DNA of 64,000 nt, taken from Roseivirga thermotolerans. GTDB taxonomy: Bacteria; Bacteroidota; Bacteroidia; Cytophagales; Cyclobacteriaceae. This document shows, piece after piece, positions 53,598 to 63,329 of this stretch. Made by a program: the position numbers and the translations under genes. A model generated the notes under the pieces. The model searched no databases. It was given only the letters and a program-made list of their open reading frames with translations, and had not been told where the DNA came from. The stretch's first letter is position 1. Every line of letters starts with the position of its first letter. The stretch covers positions 682,001-746,000 of the forward strand of contig NZ_BNAG01000002.1 in assembly GCF_014653175.1 (NCBI RefSeq). Direction: 5' to 3'.

Positions 53598-54347
53598 TTA
53601 TTCCATAGTATTGTTACCTGAACCGGCTTCTAGTTCAAAGCCCACGTTTACGGTATTGTAAATAAAATCGTCTTTTAGCTTTTCGGCCAGTGAAGCTCTT
53701 TCCTTAAACTTGAGACCCCATTCGGTGCGGTCAATGTTAAAGTTGGCAACGGCTTTTACAACACCATTTTCAATCTTTACTGAGGCCGGGAAAGAAATGT
53801 TTTTGGTAGTCCCTCTCATGGTAAGGTTTCCGGAAATGATATGCGTTGGGTTTTCAACCATAATCTCGCTCAATGATGCCGGAGTATATTCTGTTTCGGG
53901 CTCATCAAGATCGGCCTGCAAAGCGTTGGCATCGTATGCTCTGGCTCCGGTAATCTCAAAGGTTGCCGTGGGGTGATTAGCGGCATCAAAGAAGTCGTCA
54001 GACATTAGGTGACCCTTCAACTTGGCATTCCACTCAGAGTCGGACGGCAAGTCCAATACCTCTAAAGAATTAATGTCTATGGTAAAAGAACCGCCAACAA
54101 CTTCCTGACCTTTCAGCAAAACCTCACCTTCGGTAACAGCAATGGTGCCATTGTGTTTGCCGGCAGGCTTGCTGCCAATCCACGTAATCACACTTTTTTC
54201 GGTATTTACAGGTACCACGGTAGCATCAGTAGATGAAGCTACTTCCTTCGCTTCAGAGGTTTCTACCGTGTCGCTGCTTTTTGAGCCACAGGCTACAGTA
54301 AAAGCAGCCAAAATAGCTAGTGCAAGTGTTGATTTGAAAATCTTCAT
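53598..54347 (-). CDS. YceI family lipoprotein
   Basis: This 249-residue lipoprotein has lipobox TVAC (Cys20) followed by an acidic Ser/Thr linker. The YceI domain begins at about 50 (VNTEKSVITWIGSKPAGKHNGTI) and includes GHLMSDDFFDAANHPTATFEI, LTMRGTTKNI and NFNIDRTEWGLKF. It is the membrane-tethered relative of the soluble YceI protein at 37728 and probably binds a lipid-like ligand in the periplasm. Confidence 0.9.
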   Translation of the reverse strand: MKIFKSTLALAILAAFTVACGSKSSDTVETSEAKEVASSTDATVVPVNTEKSVITWIGSKPAGKHNGTIAVTEGEVLLKGQEVVGGSFTIDINSLEVLDLPSDSEWNAKLKGHLMSDDFFDAANHPTATFEITGARAYDANALQADLDEPETEYTPASLSEIMVENPTHIISGNLTMRGTTKNISFPASVKIENGVVKAVANFNIDRTEWGLKFKERASLAEKLKDDFIYNTVNVGFELEAGSGNNTME

Positions 54348-54485
54348 TTTAGTCTTTAATTATCAGTTTAACTTTGTTTCTGTTTTGCGATTATCATAAC
54401 CGATAATCTCATGGTTTGTTTTGAATCTGATTGCAAAACTGATAAGAGTCTCTGAAAGTTCAATGTATATACATATAAATTTTTT

Positions 54486-54998
54486 ATGGCACTAATAAAA
54501 GGAGTTAAAGGCAAGCGACCGGAAATAGATAATAGCTGTTGGATGGCGGATAATGCCACTGTGGTGGGTGATGTTAAAATGGCAGCCCATTGCAATGTTT
54601 GGTTCAATGCGGTGATCAGGGGAGACGTGTGCTCAGTAGAAATGGGAGAGAATTGCAATGTGCAGGATGGAGCCGTTATTCACGGAACTCTAAATCTTTC
54701 GAAGACTGTAATGGGTAAAAATGTGTCCATAGGCCACAACGCTATTGTACACGGATGCACCATTGAAGACAATGTGCTTATTGGTATGGGAGCCATTGTT
54801 ATGGACAATGCCGTGATAAAGTCTGGAGCTATGGTAGCAGCCGGAGCAGTGGTATTGGCCAATACGGTGGTAGAAGCTAATTCTGTTTATGCGGGTACCC
54901 CGGCAAAAAAAGTGAAAGAGGTAGACGAGCGATTGAGAAAGGTAATAGAGAATACTCCTGAGAATTATAAAATGTATACCACCTGGATAGAAGACTAG
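54486..54998 (+). CDS. Gamma-class carbonic anhydrase family protein
   Basis: This 170-residue protein has left-handed beta-helix hexapeptide repeats from about residue 24 to 135. The three zinc ligands are H66 (VIHGT), H84 and H89 (SIGHNAIVHGC). Members include active carbonic anhydrases and inactive relatives (YrdA/PaaY group), so catalysis is not assured. It forms trimers in the cytoplasm. DinB and thioesterase genes follow in the same direction. Confidence 0.9.
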   Translation: MALIKGVKGKRPEIDNSCWMADNATVVGDVKMAAHCNVWFNAVIRGDVCSVEMGENCNVQDGAVIHGTLNLSKTVMGKNVSIGHNAIVHGCTIEDNVLIGMGAIVMDNAVIKSGAMVAAGAVVLANTVVEANSVYAGTPAKKVKEVDERLRKVIENTPENYKMYTTWIED

Positions 54999-55033
54999 GG
55001 CGGGTATCTTCGAAAATTCTTCTATCTTCAAAC

Positions 55034-55546
55034 ATGATTCGTAAACCCCAGGTGGGTGAGTATAATGAGTTTTATGCTACCTACATCAGTAAGATAGAAG
55101 GCGATAATATGATGAAGTTGCTCAGAGAGCAGCTTACGGGTTTTTCTTCATTCTTAAGTGCCATTTCCGAAGAAACTTCGGAGTACGCCTATGCTCCGGG
55201 AAAGTGGAGCATTAAAGGGGTGTTGGCGCATATCAATGATGTAGAACGAATTTTTGCATACAGGGCTCTGTGCATAGCCAGAGGAGAAAAGACACCCTTA
55301 CCGGGTATGGATGAAAACGAGTATCAGGCCGCCAGCCCTTATAAGATTAGAACTTTTTCAAGCCTTACCGATGAGTTCGTAGCCATACGCACGGCCACGC
55401 TCTATTTGTTCGAAGATATGCCGGAGTCCGATACCCTGAAAGTAGGAACAGCCTCCGGTCATCCTGTTAGTGTAAGAGCACTGGCAGCCATGATTTACGG
55501 ACATTGCGAGCATCATCGGGGCATCATCCAAAACAGATACCTCTAA
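55034..55546 (+). CDS. DinB/YfiT-like metal-binding four-helix protein
   Basis: This 170-residue protein has the DinB-fold features: YAPGKWSIKGVLAHINDVERIFAYRA (about 54-79, first ligand His) and YGHCEHHRGIIQNRYL near the end with the other His. Members are metal-dependent enzymes of unknown substrate, some being thiol transferases such as those using bacillithiol. Its stop codon shares one base with the next gene's start (TAATG), so the two are translationally coupled. Confidence 0.87.
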   Translation: MIRKPQVGEYNEFYATYISKIEGDNMMKLLREQLTGFSSFLSAISEETSEYAYAPGKWSIKGVLAHINDVERIFAYRALCIARGEKTPLPGMDENEYQAASPYKIRTFSSLTDEFVAIRTATLYLFEDMPESDTLKVGTASGHPVSVRALAAMIYGHCEHHRGIIQNRYL

Positions 55547-56067
55547 TGTTTATTGTCGATCCTCACAAAGAATATCAGAAACAAACCGAATCGAGAATGA
55601 TTATTCGGTTTCAAGATTGCGATCCGCTTCGGCATCTCAACAACGCAAAGTATTTCGATTATTTTTTCAACGCCCGCGAAGATCAGGTACCTAAACTCTA
55701 CGGAGTGGAAATAATGGATCTGATCAAATCATACGAAGCTTTTTGGGTGGTGTACAATCATCATATTGCCTACCTTAAGCCGGCCAATTTGGGCGAGTGG
55801 GTGCGTATAATCACGCGTCTTATCCATTTCGATGACAATACCATTGTAGTAGAATATCTGATGACAGACGATTACAAAAGTCATCTGAAAACACTCATGT
55901 GGACCACCTTTAAATACGTGGGAATGAATACAAGCCGCACAACGGTGCATTCCGATGAAGTAAAAGCCTATCTTAGGGCCATGCTTTATGGGCAAATCGA
56001 TTATCATCCGGCACATTTCGATGACCGCGTGAAAAACATCAAGTCGGCCCTACAAAGTAATCTTTGA
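55546..56067 (+). CDS. Hotdog-fold acyl-CoA thioesterase (4HBT type)
   Basis: The ATG at 55546 gives 173 residues; a frame extension of 14 residues lies inside the DinB gene. The hotdog segment MIIRFQDCDPLRHLNNAKYFDYF (about 18-40) has the catalytic Asp of 4-hydroxybenzoyl-CoA thioesterase-type enzymes. The substrate is unknown. It is coupled to DinB by a TAATG junction. Confidence 0.87.
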   Translation: MFIVDPHKEYQKQTESRMIIRFQDCDPLRHLNNAKYFDYFFNAREDQVPKLYGVEIMDLIKSYEAFWVVYNHHIAYLKPANLGEWVRIITRLIHFDDNTIVVEYLMTDDYKSHLKTLMWTTFKYVGMNTSRTTVHSDEVKAYLRAMLYGQIDYHPAHFDDRVKNIKSALQSNL

Positions 56068-56125
56068 TTTTCAAGAAAAAACATTTACATTATTTCTATA
56101 ACTATTAATAAACAATTTAGATTTT

Positions 56126-56677
56126 ATGCATTCCAATCAAGGTTTTGACCCTCAGGAAATTGAAGAGCTAAAGAAGGAAATGGCTGAACTGGGGCAATCC
56201 TATGTGGTGATCGATTCCGAAGACAATTCCGATGACTTCATGAACTTTTATTTTGTGGGTAAATACGAAGGCAAAGAAGTGATTTACGATGCCGTTATCT
56301 ACACCCTCAAGCTTCAGCACAGCAGTGAAATATACGAGTTGGCAGAACACAAGGTGGCTCAAAAATTCCCGAACTATAAAAGCATAGTTTACGAAGAAGA
56401 TGAGAATGGAGACATTGAGCCATTGAATGATGAAGAGGAGGAGATTGGCTTATACATGACCGAAGTAATGGACGAGCTGGAAGAAGACGAGGCTGTTAAA
56501 GTTCAGGAGCATGTAGATGTAGACCCAAACATTGACTATGGCATTGGCCTGGATGTGGGGCTACATGTAGATAAAATTACCCCTCAGGTAATAGAGAAAT
56601 TCATCAAAGAATTTAATGATGATACGCTCAAGCTCGATCCGACTCACTACTCCTTTCAGTTCGATGATGAAGCCTAA
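56126..56677 (+). CDS. Acidic protein of unknown function
   Basis: This 183-residue cytoplasmic protein is very rich in Asp and Glu (NDEEEEIGLYMTEVMDELEEDE). It has a mixed alpha/beta pattern (VVIDSEDNSDDFMNFYFVGKYEGKEVIYDAVIY, about 28-60). I recognise no family, though the style resembles Bacteroidota proteins of unknown function next to cell-wall or peptidase genes. It stands between a thioesterase and a serine hydrolase on the same strand. Confidence 0.7.
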   Translation: MHSNQGFDPQEIEELKKEMAELGQSYVVIDSEDNSDDFMNFYFVGKYEGKEVIYDAVIYTLKLQHSSEIYELAEHKVAQKFPNYKSIVYEEDENGDIEPLNDEEEEIGLYMTEVMDELEEDEAVKVQEHVDVDPNIDYGIGLDVGLHVDKITPQVIEKFIKEFNDDTLKLDPTHYSFQFDDEA

Positions 56678-56735
56678 TGAATAATTAGCAAAAACGGCAG
56701 GAGAGTAGCTTCGTATTTTTCGCCAAAGATTGAAA

Positions 56736-57875
56736 ATGAGAAAGCTTACTATTGTAATCATAGCATTGCTCTGTGTGACCTTGGGGTACGCGCAGAGCAA
56801 TTTTAATGTAAAGGAACTCCGAAATAATTTACAGAAAGAGCTGGATAGCCTGATCGCTCAACACGAAACACCCGGTGTTACTTATGCTGTGGTGTTGCCC
56901 AACAATGAGCTCATTTCGCTGGCAGCAGGCTGGGCCGATAGAGAAAATGGTGTTGCCATGACCCCCACCCACAAAATGCTTGGTGGCAGTACGGGTAAAG
57001 TATTCTATTCAGTGGTGGTAATGCAGCTGGTGAGCGAAGGTAAAATACAGCTCGATGTTCCCATTCAGCAGTACTTGGCCGGGTACGATTGGTTCAAACG
57101 CTTGCCCAATGCCCAAAATCTTACCATGAGAAGTTTGTTGAGGCATGAAAGTGGAATTCCCCGCTACGTGTTTAAGGAGCAGTTTCAGGCCGATGTGCTC
57201 AAAGATGCCGATAAGGTTTGGGAACCCAAAGAACTGCTGGCCTATGTGTTTGACGATGAGCCTTTATTTTCCGTTGGTGAAGGTTTTGCGTATTCCGATA
57301 CCAATTACATCATTGCTGCCATGGTGGTAGAATCCGTTACCGGTAGAACCCTTTACCAGGAAACCATGGATCGAGTGGTGAAGAAGGCAGGGCTTAAATT
57401 TGTTGAACCGCAAGACAAGCGAACGTACAATGGACTGGCACAAGGATACAACGAAGACGATCCCTTTTTTCCCGGCCTTGCCTTAGATGAACAAGGCCGA
57501 AGCCGATATAACTGGCAATTCGAATGGGCCGGAGGTGGCTTGGTAATTACCTCTCAAGACCTGGCCATTTTGGCAAAGCAGATATACGAAGGTAAAATGT
57601 TCAATCCGGACTTACTACCAGAGTATTTCAATGGAAGAGATGCTGCGGAATTGGGTGGTCAATGGGGCCTTGGTGTGCACATAAGAAACAGCCCCTATGG
57701 AAAGATTTATGGGCATAGTGGCTTTATGCCGGGCTATATAACCAACATGTTCTACTTTGTGGAAGACGGTTTTGCCATTTGCTATCAAATTAATGGTTCG
57801 GCTGCCAAATACAGAAGTATTATGCGCGACTTACCACGATTAACAGCAATTGTTAAGGAAAGTATTCAGAACTAA
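56736..57875 (+). CDS. Secreted serine hydrolase of the beta-lactamase/penicillin-binding family
   Basis: The ATG at 56736 gives 379 residues; a TTG 6 bp upstream is also in frame. A signal peptide (1-20, GYAQ) precedes the class C fold: S85-T-G-K88 nucleophile motif, YSD at 186-188 where YxN is usual, and HSG at 326-328. It could be an esterase or D-aminopeptidase-like enzyme on envelope substrates; nothing marks it as a drug-hydrolysing lactamase. Confidence 0.88.
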   Translation: MRKLTIVIIALLCVTLGYAQSNFNVKELRNNLQKELDSLIAQHETPGVTYAVVLPNNELISLAAGWADRENGVAMTPTHKMLGGSTGKVFYSVVVMQLVSEGKIQLDVPIQQYLAGYDWFKRLPNAQNLTMRSLLRHESGIPRYVFKEQFQADVLKDADKVWEPKELLAYVFDDEPLFSVGEGFAYSDTNYIIAAMVVESVTGRTLYQETMDRVVKKAGLKFVEPQDKRTYNGLAQGYNEDDPFFPGLALDEQGRSRYNWQFEWAGGGLVITSQDLAILAKQIYEGKMFNPDLLPEYFNGRDAAELGGQWGLGVHIRNSPYGKIYGHSGFMPGYITNMFYFVEDGFAICYQINGSAAKYRSIMRDLPRLTAIVKESIQN

Positions 57876-57913
57876 AAACAACTGGGCGTACTTTTGATTT
57901 TTAAGTGATGTGT

Positions 57914-58816
57914 ATGCTTAAAATTGCCTGGTCAGAAGTTTACGCCCATTCGTTGCCTCCCAACCATCGGTTTCCGATGGAAAAGTACAACCTGTTGCCC
58001 GAGCAGCTGATCTATGAAGGCACCATCAAAGAAGAGAATCTCTTTGCTCCTCAGCCTTTGCAGGAAGCCCAGGTACTTCGCACCCACGAAGCCGACTATT
58101 GGAAAAAGCTCAAAACCCTGAGCCTTTCCCGAAAAGAAGAGCGCAAAACGGGCTTTCCTCTCTCTGAGGCCTTGGTAAAAAGAGAAGTAACCATTATGAA
58201 TGGTACGGTACAGGCGGCTCTTTTTGCCCTCCAACATGGGGTGGCCATGAATATTGCAGGTGGTACTCACCATGCCTTTACCAATAGGGGCGAAGGGTTC
58301 TGTCTGCTCAATGATATAGCCATTGCAGCCCATTACCTCTTAGACGAGCAACTGGCACGGCAGGTTTTAGTAGTAGATCTGGATGTACACCAAGGCAATG
58401 GCACAGCTCAGATTTTTAGAGAGGAACCTCGGGTTTTTACTTTCAGCATGCATGGAGAACGTAACTATCCGATGCATAAGGAGCAGTCAGACCTGGATGT
58501 TGATTTGCCCGATGGCACTGACGACAGCAGCTATTTAAGGCTGCTCGACAGGCACTTGAAAGAACTAATGGATAGGGTGCAGCCCAATTTTGTTTTCTTT
58601 CAATCGGGAGTAGATGTATTAGCTACCGATAAGCTCGGAAGGTTGGTCATGACTATCGAAGGCTGTAAACAGCGAGACCGTTTGGTACTAGAAACCTGCA
58701 AGCAACAGCGTGTGCCACTTGTGGCCAGTATGGGAGGAGGGTATTCCGAACGCATTGCCCATATTGTCGAAGCTCATGCCAATACCTACAGGTTGGCTCA
58801 AGAGATTTTCTTTTAA
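57914..58816 (+). CDS. Histone deacetylase family protein (acetylpolyamine/acetoin-type amidohydrolase)
   Basis: The ATG at 57914 gives 300 residues (MLKIAWSEVYAHSLPPNHRFP); GTG and ATG codons just upstream are also possible. The zinc-dependent motifs are GGTHHAFTNRGEGFCLLND (118-136), DLDVHQGNG (ligands near 157 and 159) and SGVDVLATDKLG. Bacterial members deacetylate acetylpolyamines or other small amides, or lysine side chains; the target is unknown. Confidence 0.92.
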   Translation: MLKIAWSEVYAHSLPPNHRFPMEKYNLLPEQLIYEGTIKEENLFAPQPLQEAQVLRTHEADYWKKLKTLSLSRKEERKTGFPLSEALVKREVTIMNGTVQAALFALQHGVAMNIAGGTHHAFTNRGEGFCLLNDIAIAAHYLLDEQLARQVLVVDLDVHQGNGTAQIFREEPRVFTFSMHGERNYPMHKEQSDLDVDLPDGTDDSSYLRLLDRHLKELMDRVQPNFVFFQSGVDVLATDKLGRLVMTIEGCKQRDRLVLETCKQQRVPLVASMGGGYSERIAHIVEAHANTYRLAQEIFF

Positions 58817-59001
58817 GGTTTTGTTGAAGGCTATAGCCCGGTGTGATGGTATTTTTTCACCCTGTGCGAGGTATCGCTTAAATAATTCAATAGCCAATTC
58901 ACACCAAATCATTTACTTTGCGTTAACAAAGTTTAAAGCAATCTGTCTTTTAACAATCCTTGCACAATAGCATATTGAACGTGCGAAACTCAACGAAATT
59001 C

Positions 59002-60618
59002 ATGCGAAACCGCTGTTATTATATACTTCTGTTAGCTTTTCTCTCACTCCTGGCCAAAGCGCAAGAGCCCAATCATTTAAAAATCGACAGCCTCAATTCC
59101 TCTTACGATGAGCACAGCCCGGTGCTTAGCCCTGACGGGCAGACACTTTACTTTACCCGTGTGGGCCACGCGGCCAATATTGGTGGAGTGCTGGACCGAG
59201 GAGATATTTGGTTAAGTCGAAAGACAAAGTCGGGCTGGTCGCGCCCCGAACATGCCGGTAAAACCATTAATCATCCCGGTTTAAATGGAGTTGTGGGTTT
59301 TAGTGCCGATGGGCAGCGTATGTATTTACTTAATTATTTTGATCCGAATGGCAATGGCGGAGGCAATATGCGCAACGGCATAGCTGTTTCGCGGCTCGAG
59401 AATGGAGAATGGTCTACTCCCGAAAGGCTGAGAATTAGCTATTTCTCAAACGACTCACCGCATATAAGTGCCACCATCAACCCCGAAGAAACGGTGTTGA
59501 TTATGGCCATTCGTTCCTATGAGTCCGAAGGAAACGAGGATTTGTATGTGTCTTTTAAGCAAGCCGATGGCGAGTGGAGCCAGCCGGAGAATTTAGGCAA
59601 TACCATCAACACCTATGGAGAAGAGTGGTCGCCATTTTTAGCAGCCGATAATGAAACTCTATACTTTAGTTCCAACGCTCATGGTGGCTTTGGCGGTAGA
59701 GACATTTTTATGAGTAAGAGACTCAATGGTTCATGGAAAGATTGGTCTAAGCCCACCAATCTGGGAGGAGCCATTAATACAAAAGGCACAGAGCGAGACT
59801 ATTTCATACCTGCCTCAGGTACAATGGCTTTTTTCTCCAGCACCCAAAATAGCGAAGGCTACGGAGATATTTTCAACTTTCCGTTGAGTCAGGAGGAAAA
59901 AGCCTTTCAGCAGATTGAGGCCGAGGTTGATGAACCTCAAGTTGAAACGGAGATTGTTCCGGAAAAAGAAAAGTCCATTGTGGTAATGACCTTTCAGGTA
60001 TTAGACAAGCGCACCGAACAACCTGTAGATGCTCAGGTAAAGTTTACTTATGGCGATAAAGAGATAACTTTAAAAACGGCCGATATAGATTCGGAAAATA
60101 AACACTTTGTTCTCTCACTTGAGGAGGGTGCCAATGTGTATGTAGCTATCGAAGCGGAGGGCTTTCTCAAATACCAGGAAACATTTGTGGCCAATGCCAG
60201 TGTGCAGGGAGTAGGTAATGAGTTTGGTGGTTCTACAGTTGAAACCTTTTACCTAACGCCTGAAGAAGTGGGTACGAAAGTTAAAATCGAAAATGTACTG
60301 TTTAACCGAGCATCTTCTTCTTTTGCCAATCCTGAAGTTGCCATGAAGCAGCTGGATCAGATTGTACAAATGATGAAGTCTAACCCGGGAATGGCCATTC
60401 GGCTAGAAGGTCATACGGATAACAGAGGAGACGCCAAACTGCTCAAAGAACTCTCCGTGGAACGCGTTAAGCGAGTTCGTGATTACCTGATAGACAAAGG
60501 GATAGAGGCCGGCCGTGTAGAGTACGTAGGCTACGGAGGTGAACAACCGCTTACTGATAATGACAGTGCCACAGGTCGGGAAATTAACCGCAGGGTAGAG
60601 TTTGTAATTATTCGTTGA
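59002..60618 (+). CDS. Outer-membrane protein with PD40 propeller repeats and OmpA domain
   Basis: The ATG at 59002 gives 538 residues with a signal peptide (1-21, AKAQ). Residues about 25-310 hold PD40/WD40-like blades (HSPVLSPDGQTLYFTR, GVVGFSADGQRMYLL, EWSPFLAADNETLYFSSN). An acidic linker and a beta domain follow, then an OmpA peptidoglycan-binding domain (about 420-538, RLEGHTDNRGD, LSVERVKRVRDYL). It links the outer membrane to the wall. Its last 11 bp overlap the convergent thioesterase. Confidence 0.9.
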   Translation: MRNRCYYILLLAFLSLLAKAQEPNHLKIDSLNSSYDEHSPVLSPDGQTLYFTRVGHAANIGGVLDRGDIWLSRKTKSGWSRPEHAGKTINHPGLNGVVGFSADGQRMYLLNYFDPNGNGGGNMRNGIAVSRLENGEWSTPERLRISYFSNDSPHISATINPEETVLIMAIRSYESEGNEDLYVSFKQADGEWSQPENLGNTINTYGEEWSPFLAADNETLYFSSNAHGGFGGRDIFMSKRLNGSWKDWSKPTNLGGAINTKGTERDYFIPASGTMAFFSSTQNSEGYGDIFNFPLSQEEKAFQQIEAEVDEPQVETEIVPEKEKSIVVMTFQVLDKRTEQPVDAQVKFTYGDKEITLKTADIDSENKHFVLSLEEGANVYVAIEAEGFLKYQETFVANASVQGVGNEFGGSTVETFYLTPEEVGTKVKIENVLFNRASSSFANPEVAMKQLDQIVQMMKSNPGMAIRLEGHTDNRGDAKLLKELSVERVKRVRDYLIDKGIEAGRVEYVGYGGEQPLTDNDSATGREINRRVEFVIIR

Positions 60619-61024
60619 AAGCTTCGCCAAAAAACGGAAGCATCATTTCCTGAGGAATACGACAAGGTTTCATGGAGGCCTTCTTTAAGAGGCACCATTC
60701 GGAAGAAGATTGAACCAGGAGTGCATTGGTTTCTTCATTAAAAATGCGAACCTGACGTATAGATTTGGCGCCTTCAAAAGAGTGTACATGGGTTTTAACC
60801 AGAAGTCTATCTCCCAAAAAGGCCGGACGTTTGTATTCAATATGATGGCTCAAAGCCACCCACACATGGTCAGTCAACCACTGATTCAGAGCATTGTGCT
60901 CCCAGTGTGCTTTAGCCACATCTTGTACCCACTGCAGGTATTGCACATTGTTCACGTGTTCCATTTCGTCCAGGTGGCTACTCCTGACGACTATTCTAAG
61001 TTCAAATAACTGGGCTTTGAGCAT
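60608..61024 (-). CDS. Hotdog-fold acyl-CoA thioesterase (4HBT type)
   Basis: This 138-residue protein has the hotdog segment VRSSHLDEMEHVNNVQYLQWVQD (about 13-35) and YKRPAFLGDRLLVKTHV. It probably cleaves acyl-CoA thioesters. It overlaps the OmpA gene end by 11 bp on opposite strands with no terminator between them, and it is divergent from the sigma factor gene 75 bp away. Confidence 0.87.
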   Translation of the reverse strand: MLKAQLFELRIVVRSSHLDEMEHVNNVQYLQWVQDVAKAHWEHNALNQWLTDHVWVALSHHIEYKRPAFLGDRLLVKTHVHSFEGAKSIRQVRIFNEETNALLVQSSSEWCLLKKASMKPCRIPQEMMLPFFGEAFNE

Positions 61025-61099
61025 GGCACAAGATAGAGAATTCGCTTTTGACTGAACAAAACTATCAGGGCTTGGTTTTCTTCATAAATCCATCTCAAC

Positions 61100-61657
61100 T
61101 TGCAACAGGTATTTACGGATATTCCGACCAAAACATCGGTAGAGCAAAAGATAGTGGCCCTTTTGCATGAGGGCGATAAACAGTCTGTCCGGCTCATTTT
61201 TAAACACTATGGGGTGGTTCTGCTCAATGTAATTCAACGAGTAGTAGGGAATAGAGCCATGTCTGAAGAAGTGTTGCAGCAGGTGTTGCTGAAGGTTTGG
61301 CAAAATGCCCAATCGTACAATGCTCAAAAAGCAGGGCTATACTCTTGGTTGGTGGCTATTAGTAGAAATGCTGCCCTGGATCAGCGAAAGACCAAAGATT
61401 TTAAGTTAACCCAAGCCTCTCGCGATGCGCTGGAAGTAATGGCTTTAGAGAACAAGGCCGATGCTTCGAACAGTATAGATAAAATGGTTACCGAGCAGTT
61501 GTTAGAGCAACTGTCCGATCACTACCAAATATTGATAAAAATGTCGTTTTTTGAGGGATATTCGCATCAGGAGATTTCCGACACACTCAATATTCCTCTA
61601 GGTACGGTAAAGACAAGAATTAGAATGGCTTTAAAACAACTGAGAGCTATTATCTAA
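61100..61657 (+). CDS. ECF RNA polymerase sigma factor (SigK-like), TTG start
   Basis: This 185-residue protein has region 2 (AMSEEVLQQVLLKVWQNAQSY, about 53-73; then LYSWLVAISRNAALDQRK) and region 4 (MSFFEGYSHQEISDTLNIPLGTVKTRIRMALKQL near the end). No ATG is suitable; the first in-frame one is inside region 2, so TTG at 61100 is the likely start. The anti-sigma factor starts right after its stop codon. Confidence 0.88.
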   Translation: MQQVFTDIPTKTSVEQKIVALLHEGDKQSVRLIFKHYGVVLLNVIQRVVGNRAMSEEVLQQVLLKVWQNAQSYNAQKAGLYSWLVAISRNAALDQRKTKDFKLTQASRDALEVMALENKADASNSIDKMVTEQLLEQLSDHYQILIKMSFFEGYSHQEISDTLNIPLGTVKTRIRMALKQLRAII

Positions 61658-62473
61658 ATGGATGTGCAAAAATACATAGCGTCTGGTGTGCTGGAGGCCT
61701 ATTGGGCTGGTGAGTTGAACGAGCAAGAAATGCGCGAGGTAGAAGCTATGGCCAGTCAGCACCCCGAAGTGAAGCAAGAGCTGGAAGAATTGAGAGAAGC
61801 ACTTAATGAATTTGCGGCAATGAAAGATGCGTTGCCCGATGAAGATGTACTCAATGAAGCCATGAAAGAGGTAGAAGAAAGTGAGCAAAACCGATTTTGG
61901 GAAGTTTTGTCTGAAGACGATCGCAGCTTTGTAAAAAGGGCTAAATTTTCTCTTTGGGCCGTAGCGGCCACTATACTTTTATTGATTAGCCTAGGCTTTA
62001 ATTTTTACTTTTTTGGACAGTTTCAGCAAGCCAGAGAAGAACTGGCTCAAGCCAAAGTAGAAAGCCAGCAGCTAGCCCAACAAATATCCGATACCCGGGA
62101 AAACCTGGAGTATGCCCAATTGCGCATTGCTCACTTTCTAAATGAAGATAATATTCATGTGAGGATGGAGGGAGAGGATATTTCGCCCGAGTCTTATGCC
62201 AATGTATTCTGGAACAAGAAAACTAATGCCGTCTTCATTAGTGTAGATAATTTACCGGAACCACCGCATGGTCATCAGTACCAGCTTTGGGCAATTAAGC
62301 CTGGTCAACCCCCTATAGATGCCGGAATCTTTGATCATAATCAACTTGTTCAGGAGTTAAAGGTAGTAAAAGGCAAGGTGCAGGCTTTTGCTGTTACGCT
62401 CGAAAAAGAGGGGGGTAGCCCGGTGGCTACTGTCGACAAAACCTACGTGAAAGGCTTTTTACAGGCCGGCTAA
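61658..62473 (+). CDS. Membrane-anchored anti-sigma factor (RskA-like)
   Basis: This 271-residue protein has a cytoplasmic N-terminal sigma-binding part (about 1-95; SGVLEAYWAGELNEQEMREVE), one membrane helix (about 104-124), a periplasmic coiled coil (about 125-165) and a C-terminal anti-sigma K domain (HGHQYQLWAIKPGQPPIDAG). It has no spacing from the sigma gene. It should hold that factor at the membrane until released. The HxxxH zinc motif of ZAS anti-sigmas is not obvious. Confidence 0.9.
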   Translation: MDVQKYIASGVLEAYWAGELNEQEMREVEAMASQHPEVKQELEELREALNEFAAMKDALPDEDVLNEAMKEVEESEQNRFWEVLSEDDRSFVKRAKFSLWAVAATILLLISLGFNFYFFGQFQQAREELAQAKVESQQLAQQISDTRENLEYAQLRIAHFLNEDNIHVRMEGEDISPESYANVFWNKKTNAVFISVDNLPEPPHGHQYQLWAIKPGQPPIDAGIFDHNQLVQELKVVKGKVQAFAVTLEKEGGSPVATVDKTYVKGFLQAG

Positions 62474-62663
62474 ATCTTTTGGCTCCAATAATTCATCTGG
62501 TCTATTTCTACCTAACTAATTTTTTTAAATTCTAAGTGACTGATTATTAGATATTTAAAATTTCTTGTTTAATTTTTTAGAAAAAATATTAAACACAAAA
62601 ATCCATTCAGGTAAGTGAGGTCGTAACTGGGATAGAAAACAACAACAAATAACTATCCGAATT

Positions 62664-63164
62664 ATGAAAACACAGAGATTAATGAAAGTAGTACTGGGTG
62701 CATTTTTGTTTCTTACCTGCATGACAGGCCAAACCCAAGCTCAAACCAAAGACATCGTAGATATGGCCGCAGGCAACGAAAATCTTTCCACGTTGGTGGC
62801 TGCAGTAAAGGCTGCAGGTCTGGTTGAGACCCTGAAAGGGGATGGCCCTTTTACCGTATTTGCTCCAACCAACGAAGCCTTTGCAGCGTTACCTGACGGC
62901 ACATTGGAAATGTTGCTGAAACCTGAAAACAAAGACAAACTGATAGCCATTCTCACCTACCATGTGGTAGCAGCAAAAGTGATGTCTACCGATTTGTCCA
63001 ATGGTCAGAAGGCAAAAACGGTTCAGGGCGAACAAGTATCGGTTATGATTAATAATGGCCGAGTGATGATTAGCGGAGCACAGGTAGTAGTGGCCGATGT
63101 AAAAGCTTCTAACGGGGTAGTACACGTTATCAATAAAGTAATACTACCACCTAGTATGAAATAA
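62664..63164 (+). CDS. Secreted fasciclin domain protein
   Basis: This 166-residue protein has a signal peptide (about 1-26, TQAQ) and one FAS1 domain: [23 protein letters not shown] (about 55-77), [10 protein letters not shown] and [17 protein letters not shown]1 proteins take part in adhesion or ligand binding in the envelope. It follows the sigma/anti-sigma pair, and such genes are often targets of the sigma factor. The 190-bp gap upstream is A/T-rich and probably contains its promoter. Confidence 0.9.
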   Translation: MKTQRLMKVVLGAFLFLTCMTGQTQAQTKDIVDMAAGNENLSTLVAAVKAAGLVETLKGDGPFTVFAPTNEAFAALPDGTLEMLLKPENKDKLIAILTYHVVAAKVMSTDLSNGQKAKTVQGEQVSVMINNGRVMISGAQVVVADVKASNGVVHVINKVILPPSMK

Positions 63165-63237
63165 AGACTCACGGGCTTAGTAGAGGCAGAGTTCGAAGCA
63201 TTTGTCAACGGTATAGCCAAGATGAAAGCAAGTTGAG

Positions 63238-63272
63238 CGGCAGGTGCGTAAAGAACCTGCCTCTTTTTGTTT
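63238..63272 (+). terminator. Terminator after the fasciclin gene
   Basis: GGCAGGT and ACCTGCC pair perfectly around GCGTAAAGA and are followed by TCTTTTTGTTT. It lies 75 bp after the stop and 59 bp before the HMG-CoA lyase start. Confidence 0.85.
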
Positions 63273-63329
63273 ATGCCCTCAACCACTTTTAGGTTTTGAA
63301 GCTAAGGGAGCAATGCTTAACATTGGCAT

